DNA from: Catenibacillus scindens
Lineage (GTDB): Bacteria > Bacillota > Clostridia > Lachnospirales > Lachnospiraceae
NCBI RefSeq assembly: GCF_014202115.1
Contig: NZ_JACHFW010000002.1
Span: 1 to 64,000, forward strand
Direction of reading: 5' to 3'
Length of the DNA: 64,000 nucleotides
In this document: piece after piece, positions 16,430 through 24,770 of the stretch
How the letters are laid out: every line of letters begins with the position of its first letter
Position numbering within the stretch: the stretch's first letter is position 1
Notes under the pieces: generated by a model
Told to the model about the DNA's origin: nothing
The model's database searches: none
The model's input: the letters and a program-made list of their open reading frames with translations, nothing else
Made by a program: the position numbers and the translations under genes

Positions 16430-17308
16430 ATGATGGAATTAAAGACATTGGAGCTGACTAAAAAGTTTGGCCATAAAACAGCGGTGAAGGAGGTGAATAT
16501 TACATTGTCCAACGGCGTTTACGGATTGCTTGGAGCTAATGGGGCGGGAAAAACGACCCTAATGCGGCTGCTGTGCAACATCCAAAATCCCACTTCCGGA
16601 ACCATTCTCTTAAACGGCAGGAATATCGAGGGCCTTGGGGAAAGATACAGAAATCTTCTCGGATATTTGCCTCAGAATTTTTGCTATTACCCTGACTTTA
16701 CCGCCTTTAATTTCCTTTGCTATATTGCAGCACTGAAAGGACTCGATGAGAGAAAGGCGAAGAACAGAGCGGAAGAACTGTTGGAAGCAGTGGGACTATT
16801 GTCAGAGAAAAAACAAAAAATCAAAACATTTTCAGGCGGTATGAAACAGCGCCTTGGGATTGCTCAGGCCATGCTCAATGATCCTAGAATTTTAATTCTG
16901 GACGAGCCGACGGCAGGTCTTGACCCGAAAGAGAGGGTACGGTTCCGTAACCTAATCAGCGCCTTTTCCAAAGAACGGATTGTGATATTGTCCACACACA
17001 TTGTCTCAGATGTGGAGTTTATTGCAGAAGAAATTATTATGATGAAATCTGGCCGGATTGTTCATCTGGGAAATCCCCAGAAGATTACCGCCGAAATTAA
17101 CGGCAAGGTGTGGGAATGCATGGTTCCGGCATCCTGCGCGGAGCAGTATGCTGCGGCCTATAATACAAGTAATCTGAGGAATATCAGTGATCATCAGGCT
17201 GTTTTGCGGATCATCGCCGATGGCCCGCCCTTGAAAAATGCTGTGAAAGTACAGCCGACTTTAGAAGATCTATATTTGTTTTATTTTAAAGGGGATGAAA
17301 GGCAATGA
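16430..17308 (+). CDS. ABC transporter ATP-binding protein (BcrA-like)
   Basis: ATPase of 292 residues. Walker A GANGAGKTTLM, Q-loop YLPQNFCYYPD, signature FSGGMKQRLGIAQAM, Walker B ILILDEPTAGLD and H-loop ILSTHIVSD are intact. The C-terminal extension is typical of ABC-2 drug/peptide exporters (BcrA, CcmA-like). AAAGGAG before ATG 16430. It overlaps the permease start by 4 bases. It is probably regulated by the response regulator/kinase pair upstream although a terminator separates them. Confidence 0.92.
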   Translation: MMELKTLELTKKFGHKTAVKEVNITLSNGVYGLLGANGAGKTTLMRLLCNIQNPTSGTILLNGRNIEGLGERYRNLLGYLPQNFCYYPDFTAFNFLCYIAALKGLDERKAKNRAEELLEAVGLLSEKKQKIKTFSGGMKQRLGIAQAMLNDPRILILDEPTAGLDPKERVRFRNLISAFSKERIVILSTHIVSDVEFIAEEIIMMKSGRIVHLGNPQKITAEINGKVWECMVPASCAEQYAAAYNTSNLRNISDHQAVLRIIADGPPLKNAVKVQPTLEDLYLFYFKGDERQ

Positions 17309-18381
17309 AAAAATTGATTGAATTTGAACTGAAGAAAATTTTCTCAAAACGATTATCTTTGATCGTTTTGATTGGGCTGCTTGTGTATTCTGCCCTGACG
17401 GCCCTGTCAACCTATAACAATAAATATGCCTTTGACGGTAAAAGCGCCGATGGCAGCGGGAAAGCGGCGGTAGAGATTGACAAGGCTCTCGGAGCCAGGT
17501 ACGAAGGTATACTGACTGATGAAAAAGTACAGCAAATGATGGAAGATTTTGCCCTTACATATGACCTTCATGGCCTTAACGCGGCATATATTTACCAGAA
17601 TGCCATGCAGTCCGCAGTTTTTGCCCGTTTTGCAGATATGGACGGCCATTGGAACGGCCTGAGTGTTTCAGATGTTTTTGGCGATGAAGAAATCAGGATC
17701 GGCTATGTGGATGGCTGGCTTTCCACAAGCAAAAATCTTGTGAGGGTCTTTATGGTACTTGCTCTGGCAGTTATTGTAATGACAGCCCCGGTTTTCTCTG
17801 GTGAGTACGAGGGTGTTGACAATCTGATACTGACAAGTAAATATGGAAAAACCAAAGGTACAGCAGCGAAAGTGGCCGCGTCTGTAATCGCGGCCCTTCT
17901 CGTTACCGCCCTGACGGCAGCTTTTAATTTGATTTTAGCCGTTGTTCTCTACGGAAAATCAGGGTGGGACTGCAGTATTCTCTTTGCGTCCAGCGACTAT
18001 GTGGAAGGTTTTATTCCTTTTAATATTACATGCGGTACACTGATCAGGTATCAGGTTCTCCTGGCATTTACCTGTACCCTGAGCGTTACAGGGATGACCC
18101 TTCTGATATCTGCGGCAAGCAAAAAACAGATCGTGGCTTTTGTGGCGTCTATGGCGTTATTTCTTTTTCCCGCTTTGCTGCCTCTTACAGAGACCAATCC
18201 GCTGTTTCGGTACGTGGGCCTTTTGCCTTTCTATCATGTCCAGGCCATTTCCCTGCTGTCTGTGGAACAGATAGGCAGCGGTATCCTCTATGGGGTGTGG
18301 GCAGTTCCTGTGGCGGCTGTGTTTGTGGGAATTGGAGGGGTGGTTTCTTCCAGAATATTTTTAAAACATCAGATCGTATGA
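17305..18381 (+). CDS. ABC-2 type permease
   Basis: 358 residues. TM1 near residues 15-32 is followed by an extracytoplasmic segment of about 110 residues (charged, with SADGSGKAAVEID). Then come five more TM helices from about 148 onward, the ABC2_membrane topology with a long first loop. ATG 17305 overlaps the ATPase stop (ATGA). With its ATPase it forms a complete exporter, likely for antimicrobial peptides or lipid-linked compounds given the neighbouring two-component pair. Substrate not determinable. Confidence 0.85.
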   Translation: MKKLIEFELKKIFSKRLSLIVLIGLLVYSALTALSTYNNKYAFDGKSADGSGKAAVEIDKALGARYEGILTDEKVQQMMEDFALTYDLHGLNAAYIYQNAMQSAVFARFADMDGHWNGLSVSDVFGDEEIRIGYVDGWLSTSKNLVRVFMVLALAVIVMTAPVFSGEYEGVDNLILTSKYGKTKGTAAKVAASVIAALLVTALTAAFNLILAVVLYGKSGWDCSILFASSDYVEGFIPFNITCGTLIRYQVLLAFTCTLSVTGMTLLISAASKKQIVAFVASMALFLFPALLPLTETNPLFRYVGLLPFYHVQAISLLSVEQIGSGILYGVWAVPVAAVFVGIGGVVSSRIFLKHQIV

Positions 18382-18385
18382 AATT

Positions 18386-18414
18386 TTGACTTTTCTTTCT
18401 TATTGTGATATGGT
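18386..18414 (+). promoter_or_regulatory. Promoter of the YbaK-like gene
   Basis: TTGACT (18386-18391), 17-base spacer, TATGGT (18409-18414), about 57 bases before the start codon. Confidence 0.7.
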
Positions 18415-18470
18415 AAAAAATGTTGGGAGATGATCTCAGCGGATTTTAATTTGCAAAAGGAGAATTTCCA

Positions 18471-18953
18471 ATGTCTATTGAAAAAGTAAAAGCGTATTTT
18501 GAAAAATATAGTATGGAAGACCGTGTCCGGGAATTTGAGGTATCCAGCGCCACCGTCGAACTCGCAGCCCAGGCACTCCACTGTGAGCCCTGTCGTATCG
18601 CGAAAACCCTGTCGTTTATGGTTAATGATCAGCCTGTTTTAATCGTTGCCGCAGGCGATGCAAAAATAGATAACAGCAAATATAAGGCTGCATTTGGGAC
18701 AAAAGCGAAAATGATTCCGCCGGATGCTGTGGAAGACTCTATCGGCCATGGTATTGGGGGTGTATGTCCTTTTGCGGTGAAGGATAATGTTAAGGTTTAC
18801 CTTGATGAATCACTGAAAAGGTTCCGGACAGTTTTTCCTGCCTGCGGAAGCAGCAACAGTGCCATTGAATTGACCATCGAGGAACTGGAAAAATACTCCC
18901 TATATACAGCATGGATCAACGTATGTAAAGGATGGAATGAAAATAACCAGTAA
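18471..18953 (+). CDS. YbaK/EbsC-family aminoacyl-tRNA deacylase
   Basis: 160-residue protein of the YbaK/ProXp editing family. It would hydrolyse mischarged tRNAs (Cys-tRNAPro or similar) in trans. Visible hallmarks are CRIAKTLSFMV with the family Lys, the SKYKAAFGTKAKM segment, GHGIGGVCPFAVK (the GGVxPF loop that shapes the active site) and the C-terminal FPACGSSNSAIELTIEELEKY. Start ATG after AAGGAG. Single gene with its own promoter and a bidirectional terminator. Confidence 0.92.
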   Translation: MSIEKVKAYFEKYSMEDRVREFEVSSATVELAAQALHCEPCRIAKTLSFMVNDQPVLIVAAGDAKIDNSKYKAAFGTKAKMIPPDAVEDSIGHGIGGVCPFAVKDNVKVYLDESLKRFRTVFPACGSSNSAIELTIEELEKYSLYTAWINVCKGWNENNQ

Positions 18954-19026
18954 AGCTTTTAAAATGTAAAACAGTAGATAGGAAAAAGAAAATAGATATT
19001 AATTGCTATATAGAAGTGGGGTAGAA

Positions 19027-19068
19027 ATAGTCTCCCTGAGAAATATAGATTATAATCAGGGAGACTAT
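19027..19068. terminator. Bidirectional terminator between YbaK-like gene and small minus-strand gene
   Basis: A perfect 13-bp stem (ATAGTCTCCCTGA / TCAGGGAGACTAT) lies between two convergent genes, with T-rich flanks on both sides. Confidence 0.8.
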
Positions 19069-19083
19069 TTTGCGTTCGAAAAG

Positions 19084-19263
19084 TTATGCGGGAGCGGAAA
19101 CCTCGTCCACCTTTTTAAAAACAAGGATTCCTTTGGCAGATGGCATAATGGCACAGGAAATAAGTTCAAAACCTTTCTGTTCCATTTCATTGGCAGTAGA
19201 TTCGATCTTAGCCGCCATCTCTTTAACTTTTGGCGTATACTTGATGACTACAGTCTTGTACAT
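19084..19263 (-). CDS. Small conserved-looking protein, 59 residues (DUF4177-like)
   Basis: A minus-strand gene with ATG at 19263 and AGGAG about 11 bases before it. Product: MYKTVVIKYTPKVKEMAAKI, then ESTANEMEQKGFELISCAIM and a C-terminal strand GILVFKKVDEV. The pattern (start strand, amphipathic helix, 'QKGFELIS', end strand) resembles small DUF4177-type proteins. It is soluble, with no TM. It has its own terminator. Function unknown; the small fold suggests a binding or adaptor role, but that is speculation. Confidence 0.75.
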   Translation of the reverse strand: MYKTVVIKYTPKVKEMAAKIESTANEMEQKGFELISCAIMPSAKGILVFKKVDEVSAPA

Positions 19264-19456
19264 ATGTCTATCTACTCCTTTCGACCTTATAAAACGAAGT
19301 TATTTGTAACTGTTCAGACTGTCCATCTCTGCTGGATGAACGCTTACAAATATTTTACAAAAATTTTAAAAAAATTGCCATCTTGCTTAGGTTAAATCTA
19401 TGTAAAATATGTAAAGATGGCTAATTTTGAAAATATTGGATCGGGGGAACTTACCG

Positions 19457-19783
19457 ATGATGATTGAGAAAAATCAAAAAGAATTAGACGCTATGGAACA
19501 ATTTCATAAAGGAAACCGGCAGGAAGGTCTTCGTCTACAGGAAGAATTTGCTGCCGCTTTCCGTGAGGAATACAAAAACAAAGATCACTGTTCCTGCAAA
19601 AAAGCTTGCCGCTATCATGGCAACTGTAAGGAATGCGTGGCGATCCACCGTGCCCATCAGGAACATGTTCCCAATTGTATGCGCCCGATTATTAACGCAA
19701 AGATTAAGCTCCTCTCTGAGCTTACCGAGCATACGATCGCCTATGAAATCGAACCGCCCAAAGAAGTATTGAGAAAAGAGTAA
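19457..19783 (+). CDS. Small cysteine-rich protein (CxCKKxCxxHGNCxxC)
   Basis: 108 residues from ATG 19457 (GGGGGA at 19443-19448; the second ATG at 19460 is equally possible). An acidic helical N-terminus is followed by a cysteine/histidine cluster CSCKKACRYHGNC, then CVAIHRAHQEHVPNC, likely a metal site. The protein ends with a helix and PPKEVLRKE. Similar small proteins occur widely in Clostridia and are sometimes mislabelled as LPS biosynthesis proteins. I see no evidence for that role. The next gene is a DNA repair methyltransferase 31 bases downstream, so they may be co-transcribed. Confidence 0.8.
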   Translation: MMIEKNQKELDAMEQFHKGNRQEGLRLQEEFAAAFREEYKNKDHCSCKKACRYHGNCKECVAIHRAHQEHVPNCMRPIINAKIKLLSELTEHTIAYEIEPPKEVLRKE

Positions 19784-19814
19784 ATATAGATGAATTTAAA
19801 ATGGGAGGTACATT

Positions 19815-20348
19815 ATGCAATACATTACTCATTACGAGTCTCCTTTGGGGGATATTTTGCTGGCCGCGGATGAACTTGGCCTTAAAGGGCTATGGTTTGC
19901 TGGACAGAAATATTTTGCCAGGGGACTGGCGCCGGAGCATGAAGAGCGGGAAACATCTGTATTGAAGGACGCGAAAGCGTGGCTGGATATTTATTTTTCT
20001 GGAAAAGAGCCGGATATTTCAGTATCTCTCCATTGTCAGGGAACCCCATTTCAAAATCAGGTTTGGGAAATCCTGCGCCAGATTCCCTATGGACAGACAA
20101 CAACTTATGGAGCTATCGCAAGGCAGATCGCCATGAAAAACGGACTGGATCATATGTCTTCCCAGGCGGTGGGGCAGGCGGTGGGACATAATGAAATTTC
20201 CATTATTATCCCATGTCACCGTGTCGTGGGGAGCAATGGAAGTCTTACTGGATATGCCGGGGGAATTGATAAAAAGATCCGGCTTTTGACCATTGAAAAC
20301 GTGGATCTTTCATCTTTTTCAATACCAAAGAAAGGAACTGCCTTATAA
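19815..20348 (+). CDS. ogt: Methylated-DNA--protein-cysteine methyltransferase
   Basis: 177-residue suicidal repair protein that moves alkyl groups from O6-alkylguanine to its own cysteine. The active-site motif IIPCHRVVGSNGSLTGYAGG is complete with the acceptor Cys in PCHR. The helix-turn-helix segment FQNQVWEILRQIPYGQTTTY and the arginine-finger-like part precede it. Length fits the Ogt (no Ada domain) class. Start ATG after GGGAGG. A GNAT gene follows 17 bases later. Confidence 0.94.
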   Translation: MQYITHYESPLGDILLAADELGLKGLWFAGQKYFARGLAPEHEERETSVLKDAKAWLDIYFSGKEPDISVSLHCQGTPFQNQVWEILRQIPYGQTTTYGAIARQIAMKNGLDHMSSQAVGQAVGHNEISIIIPCHRVVGSNGSLTGYAGGIDKKIRLLTIENVDLSSFSIPKKGTAL

Positions 20349-20365
20349 AAGGCATTGAGTCAGTA

Positions 20366-20824
20366 ATGGAAGTACATACATTAGATTTAACAGATATCGA
20401 AGCTATAAAAAAATTGATGCTGGATATTTTTTCAGGAGAACCGTGGAATGACCGATGGAGCGACAGGCAGCTCCATGCCTATATTACACAGCTCACCGGA
20501 AATGCAAATTCTCTGGCCTTTGGAGCGTTTATTGACGGAAAACTTGCGGGGATATCTCTGGGACGGATCATTAACTGGTATGAAGGCACAGAATACTGGA
20601 TTGACGAATTTGGCATCCATCCAGGTATGCAGCAGGCGGGGGTGGGTTCCCGTTTTATGGGAGAGATTGAAAGGCAGGTGGCAGACCGTAAAATTTCCTA
20701 TATTGTCCTTCTCACAGAGCGCCATGTGCCGGCCTATAATTTTTACAGGAAGAACGGATTTAATGAAAATGAGGAAAATGTATGTTTTATAAAGAAAGTT
20801 CCTTGTGGAGGCGCTCATAAATAA
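20366..20824 (+). CDS. GNAT-family N-acetyltransferase
   Basis: 152-residue acetyl-CoA-dependent acetyltransferase. The GNAT core shows WIDEFGIHPGMQQAGVGSRFMGEIE, with the acetyl-CoA loop QQAGVGSRF, and the C-terminal strand/helix IVLLTERHVPAYNFYRKNGF. Substrate unknown. The ATG at 20366 follows GAGTCAGTA (weak ribosome site), so translation may be coupled to ogt just upstream. Confidence 0.88.
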   Translation: MEVHTLDLTDIEAIKKLMLDIFSGEPWNDRWSDRQLHAYITQLTGNANSLAFGAFIDGKLAGISLGRIINWYEGTEYWIDEFGIHPGMQQAGVGSRFMGEIERQVADRKISYIVLLTERHVPAYNFYRKNGFNENEENVCFIKKVPCGGAHK

Positions 20825-20930
20825 GATAGATAATACCTCAGGGTTTAAAGTTATCAACTTTTTACTTCTTCAAACTTGTAGATAACAGGTCTATGATGCA
20901 AGCGGGGGATCGGAGCTTTGCTGACGCGGA

Positions 20931-21179
20931 CTGCCGGACGAAGATGTATCCCGTGCTACAGTTATTATCCGGGCGTTTCAGCAGATTGGCGGTTCCTTCG
21001 GCTCTGCGGTGGTGGCTGCCGCTGTGACCAATGTTTCTCAGGGAGCGGCCGTTTTGAAGGAATCTCAGGAAGCGGCAGGGACGCAAAATACAGGAAGTTT
21101 TATGATGGCTTTCTTTGTCCTTGTGGCCATTTCTGCCGGCGGCGCTGTGGCGTCATTTATATTCCCTCCAAAAAACTGA
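20931..21179 (+). pseudogene. C-terminal remnant of an MFS drug-efflux pump (DHA2/EmrB-QacA type)
   Basis: An 82-codon stretch reads LPDEDVSRATVIIRAFQQIG, then a glycine-rich helix GSFGSAVVAAAVT and a last TM helix MMAFFVLVAISAGGAVASFI before the stop. This is the extreme C-terminus of 14-TM multidrug transporters. No start, no ribosome site and no upstream TM helices exist. A possible second scrap (GIGALL) stands just before in another frame. The gap 20825-21249 holds nothing else I can support. Confidence 0.7.
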
Positions 21180-21249
21180 ATCTTTTGTGTAAAAGTCTTG
21201 CGGGGCTTGGGGATGAAAATATTTAATAATGTACTGGATGTGATAGATG

Positions 21250-21831
21250 ATGTGCGGCAGATATTATACTGATGATGAAACCACCAAAATAATAGAAAAA
21301 ATGACAGGCGTTGCCGCGCCTGGGATAAATTTAGGGGGAAGGGAAGATGTGTGTCCCTCTCAAAAAACTGTTGTCCTCAGGGCCAAAGAAGGGAAGATGA
21401 TCCCCCAGCTTATGCTCTGGGGATTTCCCCGGTTTGATCACAAGGGCCTGATTATCAATGCCCGGACGGAGGGGGCCCTTGAAAAGAAAAGTTTCAGGGA
21501 GAGTATATTGCGTCGGCGATGTGTCATTTTGGCCGGGGGCTTTTACGAGTGGAACAGGGTTAAAGAAAAATTTATGTTTGAACAGGCTGATGGATCGCCT
21601 CTTTATATGGCGGGATGTTTCGCCGGGTTTGACGGTGAAGACCGTTTCGTCATCCTGACGACTTGTGCCAATGACTCTGTGTCCCCGGTCCATGACCGGA
21701 TGCCTCTGCTTTTAAATGAGGATGAGGCAAAAGCGTGGGTGCTGGATGACGGGGCCACAGAATTTATTCTGGCAAAAAAACCAGCGCCTCTTAAAAAGAA
21801 AACAGAATATGAACAGATGTGCCTTTTTTAG
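21250..21831 (+). CDS. SRAP-domain protein (HMCES/YedK-like)
   Basis: 193 residues if started at the second ATG (21250), so that Cys2 becomes the N-terminal residue (MCGRYY). Known family chemistry: after Met removal Cys2 forms a thiazolidine crosslink with abasic sites in single-stranded DNA. Other family residues are visible: NARTEG, RRCVILAGGFYEWNR with the catalytic Glu, and VHDRMPLLL with the catalytic His. The first ATG (21247) would hide the cysteine. It overlaps a convergent GNAT gene by 4 bases. Role: protection of abasic sites during replication or SOS. Confidence 0.9.
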   Translation: MCGRYYTDDETTKIIEKMTGVAAPGINLGGREDVCPSQKTVVLRAKEGKMIPQLMLWGFPRFDHKGLIINARTEGALEKKSFRESILRRRCVILAGGFYEWNRVKEKFMFEQADGSPLYMAGCFAGFDGEDRFVILTTCANDSVSPVHDRMPLLLNEDEAKAWVLDDGATEFILAKKPAPLKKKTEYEQMCLF

Positions 21832-22283
21832 CTTTCGTGAATATACATCCTTGACAAAGCTTCTTCGCCGTCACCCTGGACCATGCAGAGAAATTTCCAG
21901 CCATAACGCTCATAAAAAGATGTATGGTCGGTGATCAGGTATAAGGTGTCGATGCCTCTGGATTTCATATCCTGGCACACGTAGTTTAGGAGGGATCCAG
22001 CGATTCCGCGGCATCGCCGGTCTTCTTCAGTATAGACGGCGCACACATTTGGCGCCAGATCTTTCCGGTTGTGAAAATCATTTTCTATGACGCCCATGCC
22101 GGCAATAATCCGCTCATTTTCCAGGGCCACATACCACTGGGGAACAGGCCCTTTGCAGGCCAGGCATTCGTCCATACTCTGGGCGTAGGCATCCAGAGGA
22201 ATCTCCCATTTTTCATGAAACCATAAAGCTGCCTTTTCTTTTAAATCCGGCTGGTCAATGAGCCGTATGATCTTATATTCCAT
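21828..22283 (-). CDS. GNAT-family N-acetyltransferase
   Basis: 151 residues from ATG 22283. GNAT features: VALENERIIAGMGVIENDF (strand pair), NVCAVYTEEDRRCRGIAGSL with the acetyl-CoA loop RRCRGIAGS, and LYLITDHTSFYERYGWKFL. The C-terminus is short. The substrate is unknown. It is followed upstream on the same strand by an unknown gene 31 bases away, so they may form an operon. Its 3' end overlaps SRAP (convergent). Confidence 0.87.
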   Translation of the reverse strand: MEYKIIRLIDQPDLKEKAALWFHEKWEIPLDAYAQSMDECLACKGPVPQWYVALENERIIAGMGVIENDFHNRKDLAPNVCAVYTEEDRRCRGIAGSLLNYVCQDMKSRGIDTLYLITDHTSFYERYGWKFLCMVQGDGEEALSRMYIHES

Positions 22284-22314
22284 AATTAAAAACCCCTTTT
22301 GTGTAATATCTGTG

Positions 22315-22737
22315 TCAGGCCCGGTCGCCAAGGATTCCATAAATTAGCCCTTTGTAGGGGGTGAGCATATCCCATATCCACCGGTTGTTGTCTATTTGGC
22401 TTTCACCGCAGTCAATAATTTCCGTATGATTTTTTATGCTTTCCATAAGTTTGTCCAAAGGTTCCTCAAGAACATCGGGGAGAATGCCATCTGCCGTAGA
22501 TATGGACCGGGAAAAAGAGTCTATATATGTATGGGCAAGGATCTCAATGGCCAGGGAATCAAGAGAAATATTTAATGCCTTTTTGTAATGTTCTTCATAA
22601 ACCCGTAGAATGTGGCTGCCAAGTTTCAGGGCGCCGTTCCCTTTTTTATCTAAGTATTCTTTCAGGGCGGTATCACAGGTGATCTGAACAAGCCCTGGAC
22701 AGTATTTTATTTTAACGTTTTCCACGTTTTTTGTCAT
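22315..22737 (-). CDS. Hypothetical protein, 140 residues
   Basis: I do not recognise this gene. The start is ATG 22737, 7 bases after GGAGGAG; an ATG 15 bases earlier would put the ribosome site inside the gene. The product starts MTKNVENVKIKYCPGLVQIT. It is soluble and mostly helical in appearance, with a middle part rich in Leu/Ile (ISLDSLAIEILAHTYID) and a C-terminus with IDNNRWIWDML. There is no TM or signal peptide. It is transcribed in the same direction as the GNAT gene just downstream. Confidence 0.7.
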   Translation of the reverse strand: MTKNVENVKIKYCPGLVQITCDTALKEYLDKKGNGALKLGSHILRVYEEHYKKALNISLDSLAIEILAHTYIDSFSRSISTADGILPDVLEEPLDKLMESIKNHTEIIDCGESQIDNNRWIWDMLTPYKGLIYGILGDRA

Positions 22738-22872
22738 TTGTTTCTCCTCCATCCGGTATTGAACTTAATCATAACATATTTTATAGGAAACGTCATAATA
22801 ATTTTTTGTGATGTTTCCTGCGCCGGTTTTTGCTGCGCAAAGGGCAGATCTTTCCTTACAAAAATCGTGCGC

Positions 22873-22925
22873 ATCCCCCGGAGGTTTTATAGTAAACGAC
22901 AAATATATTTGTCGTTTACTATAAA
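22873..22925. repeat. Palindromic repeat element, copy 1
   Basis: A conserved 5' flank ATCCCCCGGAGGTTTTATA leads into a perfect 40-bp palindrome (22886-22925; half TTTATAGTAAACGACAAATA). The same flank and core (TAAACGACAAATATAT) recur at 36371-36420. Both copies are intergenic and precede a + gene. This could be a REP/MITE-like element, a recombinase or repressor site, or an RNA hairpin. The rest of the 22738-23034 gap holds a possible promoter TTGAAC-17-TATAGG (22759-22787). Confidence 0.75.
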
Positions 22926-23034
22926 TATATATGTAATCCGGAAGAAAAGGGCCGTCAGCCGGTTCAACCTTTTTGTTGTTCCCAGGTAGGATGTGTGTTA
23001 TGATAATGGCAGTTAATTGACGGGAGGAATGGCT

Positions 23035-23982
23035 ATGGATCATTATGACAGTGAACTTTCGCGTTTACAGCAGGATATTGTTGAAAAAAAACGGACAGAA
23101 GTCAAATTGGAGGATCTTTACGCACAGCAGCGTGATCTGGGGATCCGGGTGGATCAATTGAGAAAGGAAAAGATTGACGAACAGGAAGATGTTGACCGGC
23201 TTCAGAACCGGAGTTTGAAAGCCCTTTTTTACCGGGTCACAGGAAAAATCGGAGAAAAACTCACAAAGGAGCAGGAAGAAGCTTACGCGGCGGCTGTCAA
23301 ATATGACGCGGCGGAAGGAGAGCTTCAGGCAGTCAATGAGGATATTGATCACTGTAAAAAAATTTTGGAAAGGCTCATGTGGTGTGAGCAGGAGTATGGC
23401 AGAGTTTTTGACCAGAAGTTGGAGCAGATGAAAGCTTCAGGGAGCATCCAAGGACAGAAGATTCTTGAGCTTGAAAAAGAGGCGGGCATTTTAAAGGGCC
23501 AGAAAAAAGAAGTGGATGAGGCGATAGTAGCGGGAAATAAAGCCAAAAGAATTGCCGGGTATATTATCGCGGATCTGGACAGCGCTAAAAGCTGGAGTAC
23601 GGTAGATCTCATCGGCGGAGGTATTCTGGCAGATATTGTAAAGTACGATAAGCTGGACAATGTCCAGAAGAATGTGAAGGAACTGCAAAACGCCCTGAGA
23701 AATTTCCGCACAGAACTGGCCGACGTCAAGGCAGAAATCCCAGCGGATCTTCATCCGGAAATCGGAGATTTTCTCCATTTTGCCGATTATTTCCTGGACG
23801 GACTGTTTATTGACTGGGTTGTCCGGGATAAAATTAGTGAATCCCAGAAGCGGGCCGGGGAGACATTCTCTCAGATACAAAAGATTATGGAAAGGCTTGA
23901 GCAAATCGACCGGGAGATCATGGAAAATCAGGAAAAAAATTCCCGGGCGCTAAAGGATATTGTAACAGAGGAGAAAATTTAA
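23035..23982 (+). CDS. Coiled-coil protein of unknown function
   Basis: 315 residues from ATG 23035 (GGGAGG 8 bases before). Long helices dominate: residues 5-110 and about 130-165 and 265-310 show heptad-like Leu/Glu/Lys patterns, typical of coiled coils. A glycine-rich stretch TVDLIGGGILADIVKYDKL near residue 197 and the segment EIPADLHPEIGDFLHFADYFLDGLFIDW near 240 break the pattern and could form a small globular head. No signal peptide. It overlaps the AlkD gene by one base (TAATG), the first step of a tight repair/RNA-modification operon. I do not recognise a family with certainty. Confidence 0.75.
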   Translation: MDHYDSELSRLQQDIVEKKRTEVKLEDLYAQQRDLGIRVDQLRKEKIDEQEDVDRLQNRSLKALFYRVTGKIGEKLTKEQEEAYAAAVKYDAAEGELQAVNEDIDHCKKILERLMWCEQEYGRVFDQKLEQMKASGSIQGQKILELEKEAGILKGQKKEVDEAIVAGNKAKRIAGYIIADLDSAKSWSTVDLIGGGILADIVKYDKLDNVQKNVKELQNALRNFRTELADVKAEIPADLHPEIGDFLHFADYFLDGLFIDWVVRDKISESQKRAGETFSQIQKIMERLEQIDREIMENQEKNSRALKDIVTEEKI

Positions 23983-24770
23983 TGGCTAATGACAATGTTT
24001 CAGAAAATATAACTGCCTGGGTTCGCCGGGAACTTGAAGATAATACAGATCCTAAATACCGGGAATTTCACAAGTCTCTTGTACCCGGCCTGGATAATAT
24101 CCTTGGAGTGCGGGTGCCAAAACTCCGACAGATCGCTAAAAAAGCCGCAAAGGACGGATATGATTCGTTTGCGGGCCAGGCGGATATAAAGGTTTATGAG
24201 GAACTGATGATCCGGGGAATGATGATCGGCTACGGGAAAATGGATGACCAGCGCAGGCGCAGGGAGCTGGACGCTTTTGTTCCGCTGATCAATAACTGGG
24301 GAATCTGTGACTGCTGCTGCGCAACATACAAGTTTATGGAGAAAAAACCCCAGGACTGGTTTGATTATTTAAAAAAATATGCCGCCAGTGACCGGGAGTA
24401 TGAAATCCGCTTCGCTGTTGTGTGTATGCTGGATTTTTTCCTGACTGATCCCTTTATCGACCAGGTTCTTAATATTTTGGGGCGGATCCGTCATGACGGC
24501 TACTATGTTAAGATGGCCGTGGCCTGGGCGGTGTCCATCGCCTACATTAAATACCCTGAAAAAACAGAGGTTCTCTTTGAAAAAAATATTTTAGATGATT
24601 TTACCCACAATAAGGCCATTCAGAAGATCAGGGAATCTTACCGGGTAGGTAAAGAGGATAAAGAACGGCTGAAACTTATGCGCAGGCCTACGTCACGCAG
24701 AGGTGCAGCCAATGATCCGGGTAAGATCACAAATCGCAAAGGTGGGACTTTAGATGGCGGAGATTATTGA
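23982..24770 (+). CDS. DNA alkylation repair protein (AlkD family)
   Basis: 262 residues of HEAT-like repeats as in AlkD, a DNA glycosylase for 3- and 7-alkylated purines. Characteristic segments: LGVRVPKLRQIAKKA, then LMIRGMMIGYGKM, INNWGICDCCC (the Trp/Asp region of the lesion groove), VKMAVAWAVSIAYIKYPE and a C-terminal KIRESYRV. ATG 23982 overlaps the previous stop. An Arg/Lys-rich tail (RRPTSRRGAA) may bind DNA. Followed by a TrmH-type gene with 17 bases overlap. Confidence 0.88.
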   Translation: MANDNVSENITAWVRRELEDNTDPKYREFHKSLVPGLDNILGVRVPKLRQIAKKAAKDGYDSFAGQADIKVYEELMIRGMMIGYGKMDDQRRRRELDAFVPLINNWGICDCCCATYKFMEKKPQDWFDYLKKYAASDREYEIRFAVVCMLDFFLTDPFIDQVLNILGRIRHDGYYVKMAVAWAVSIAYIKYPEKTEVLFEKNILDDFTHNKAIQKIRESYRVGKEDKERLKLMRRPTSRRGAANDPGKITNRKGGTLDGGDY

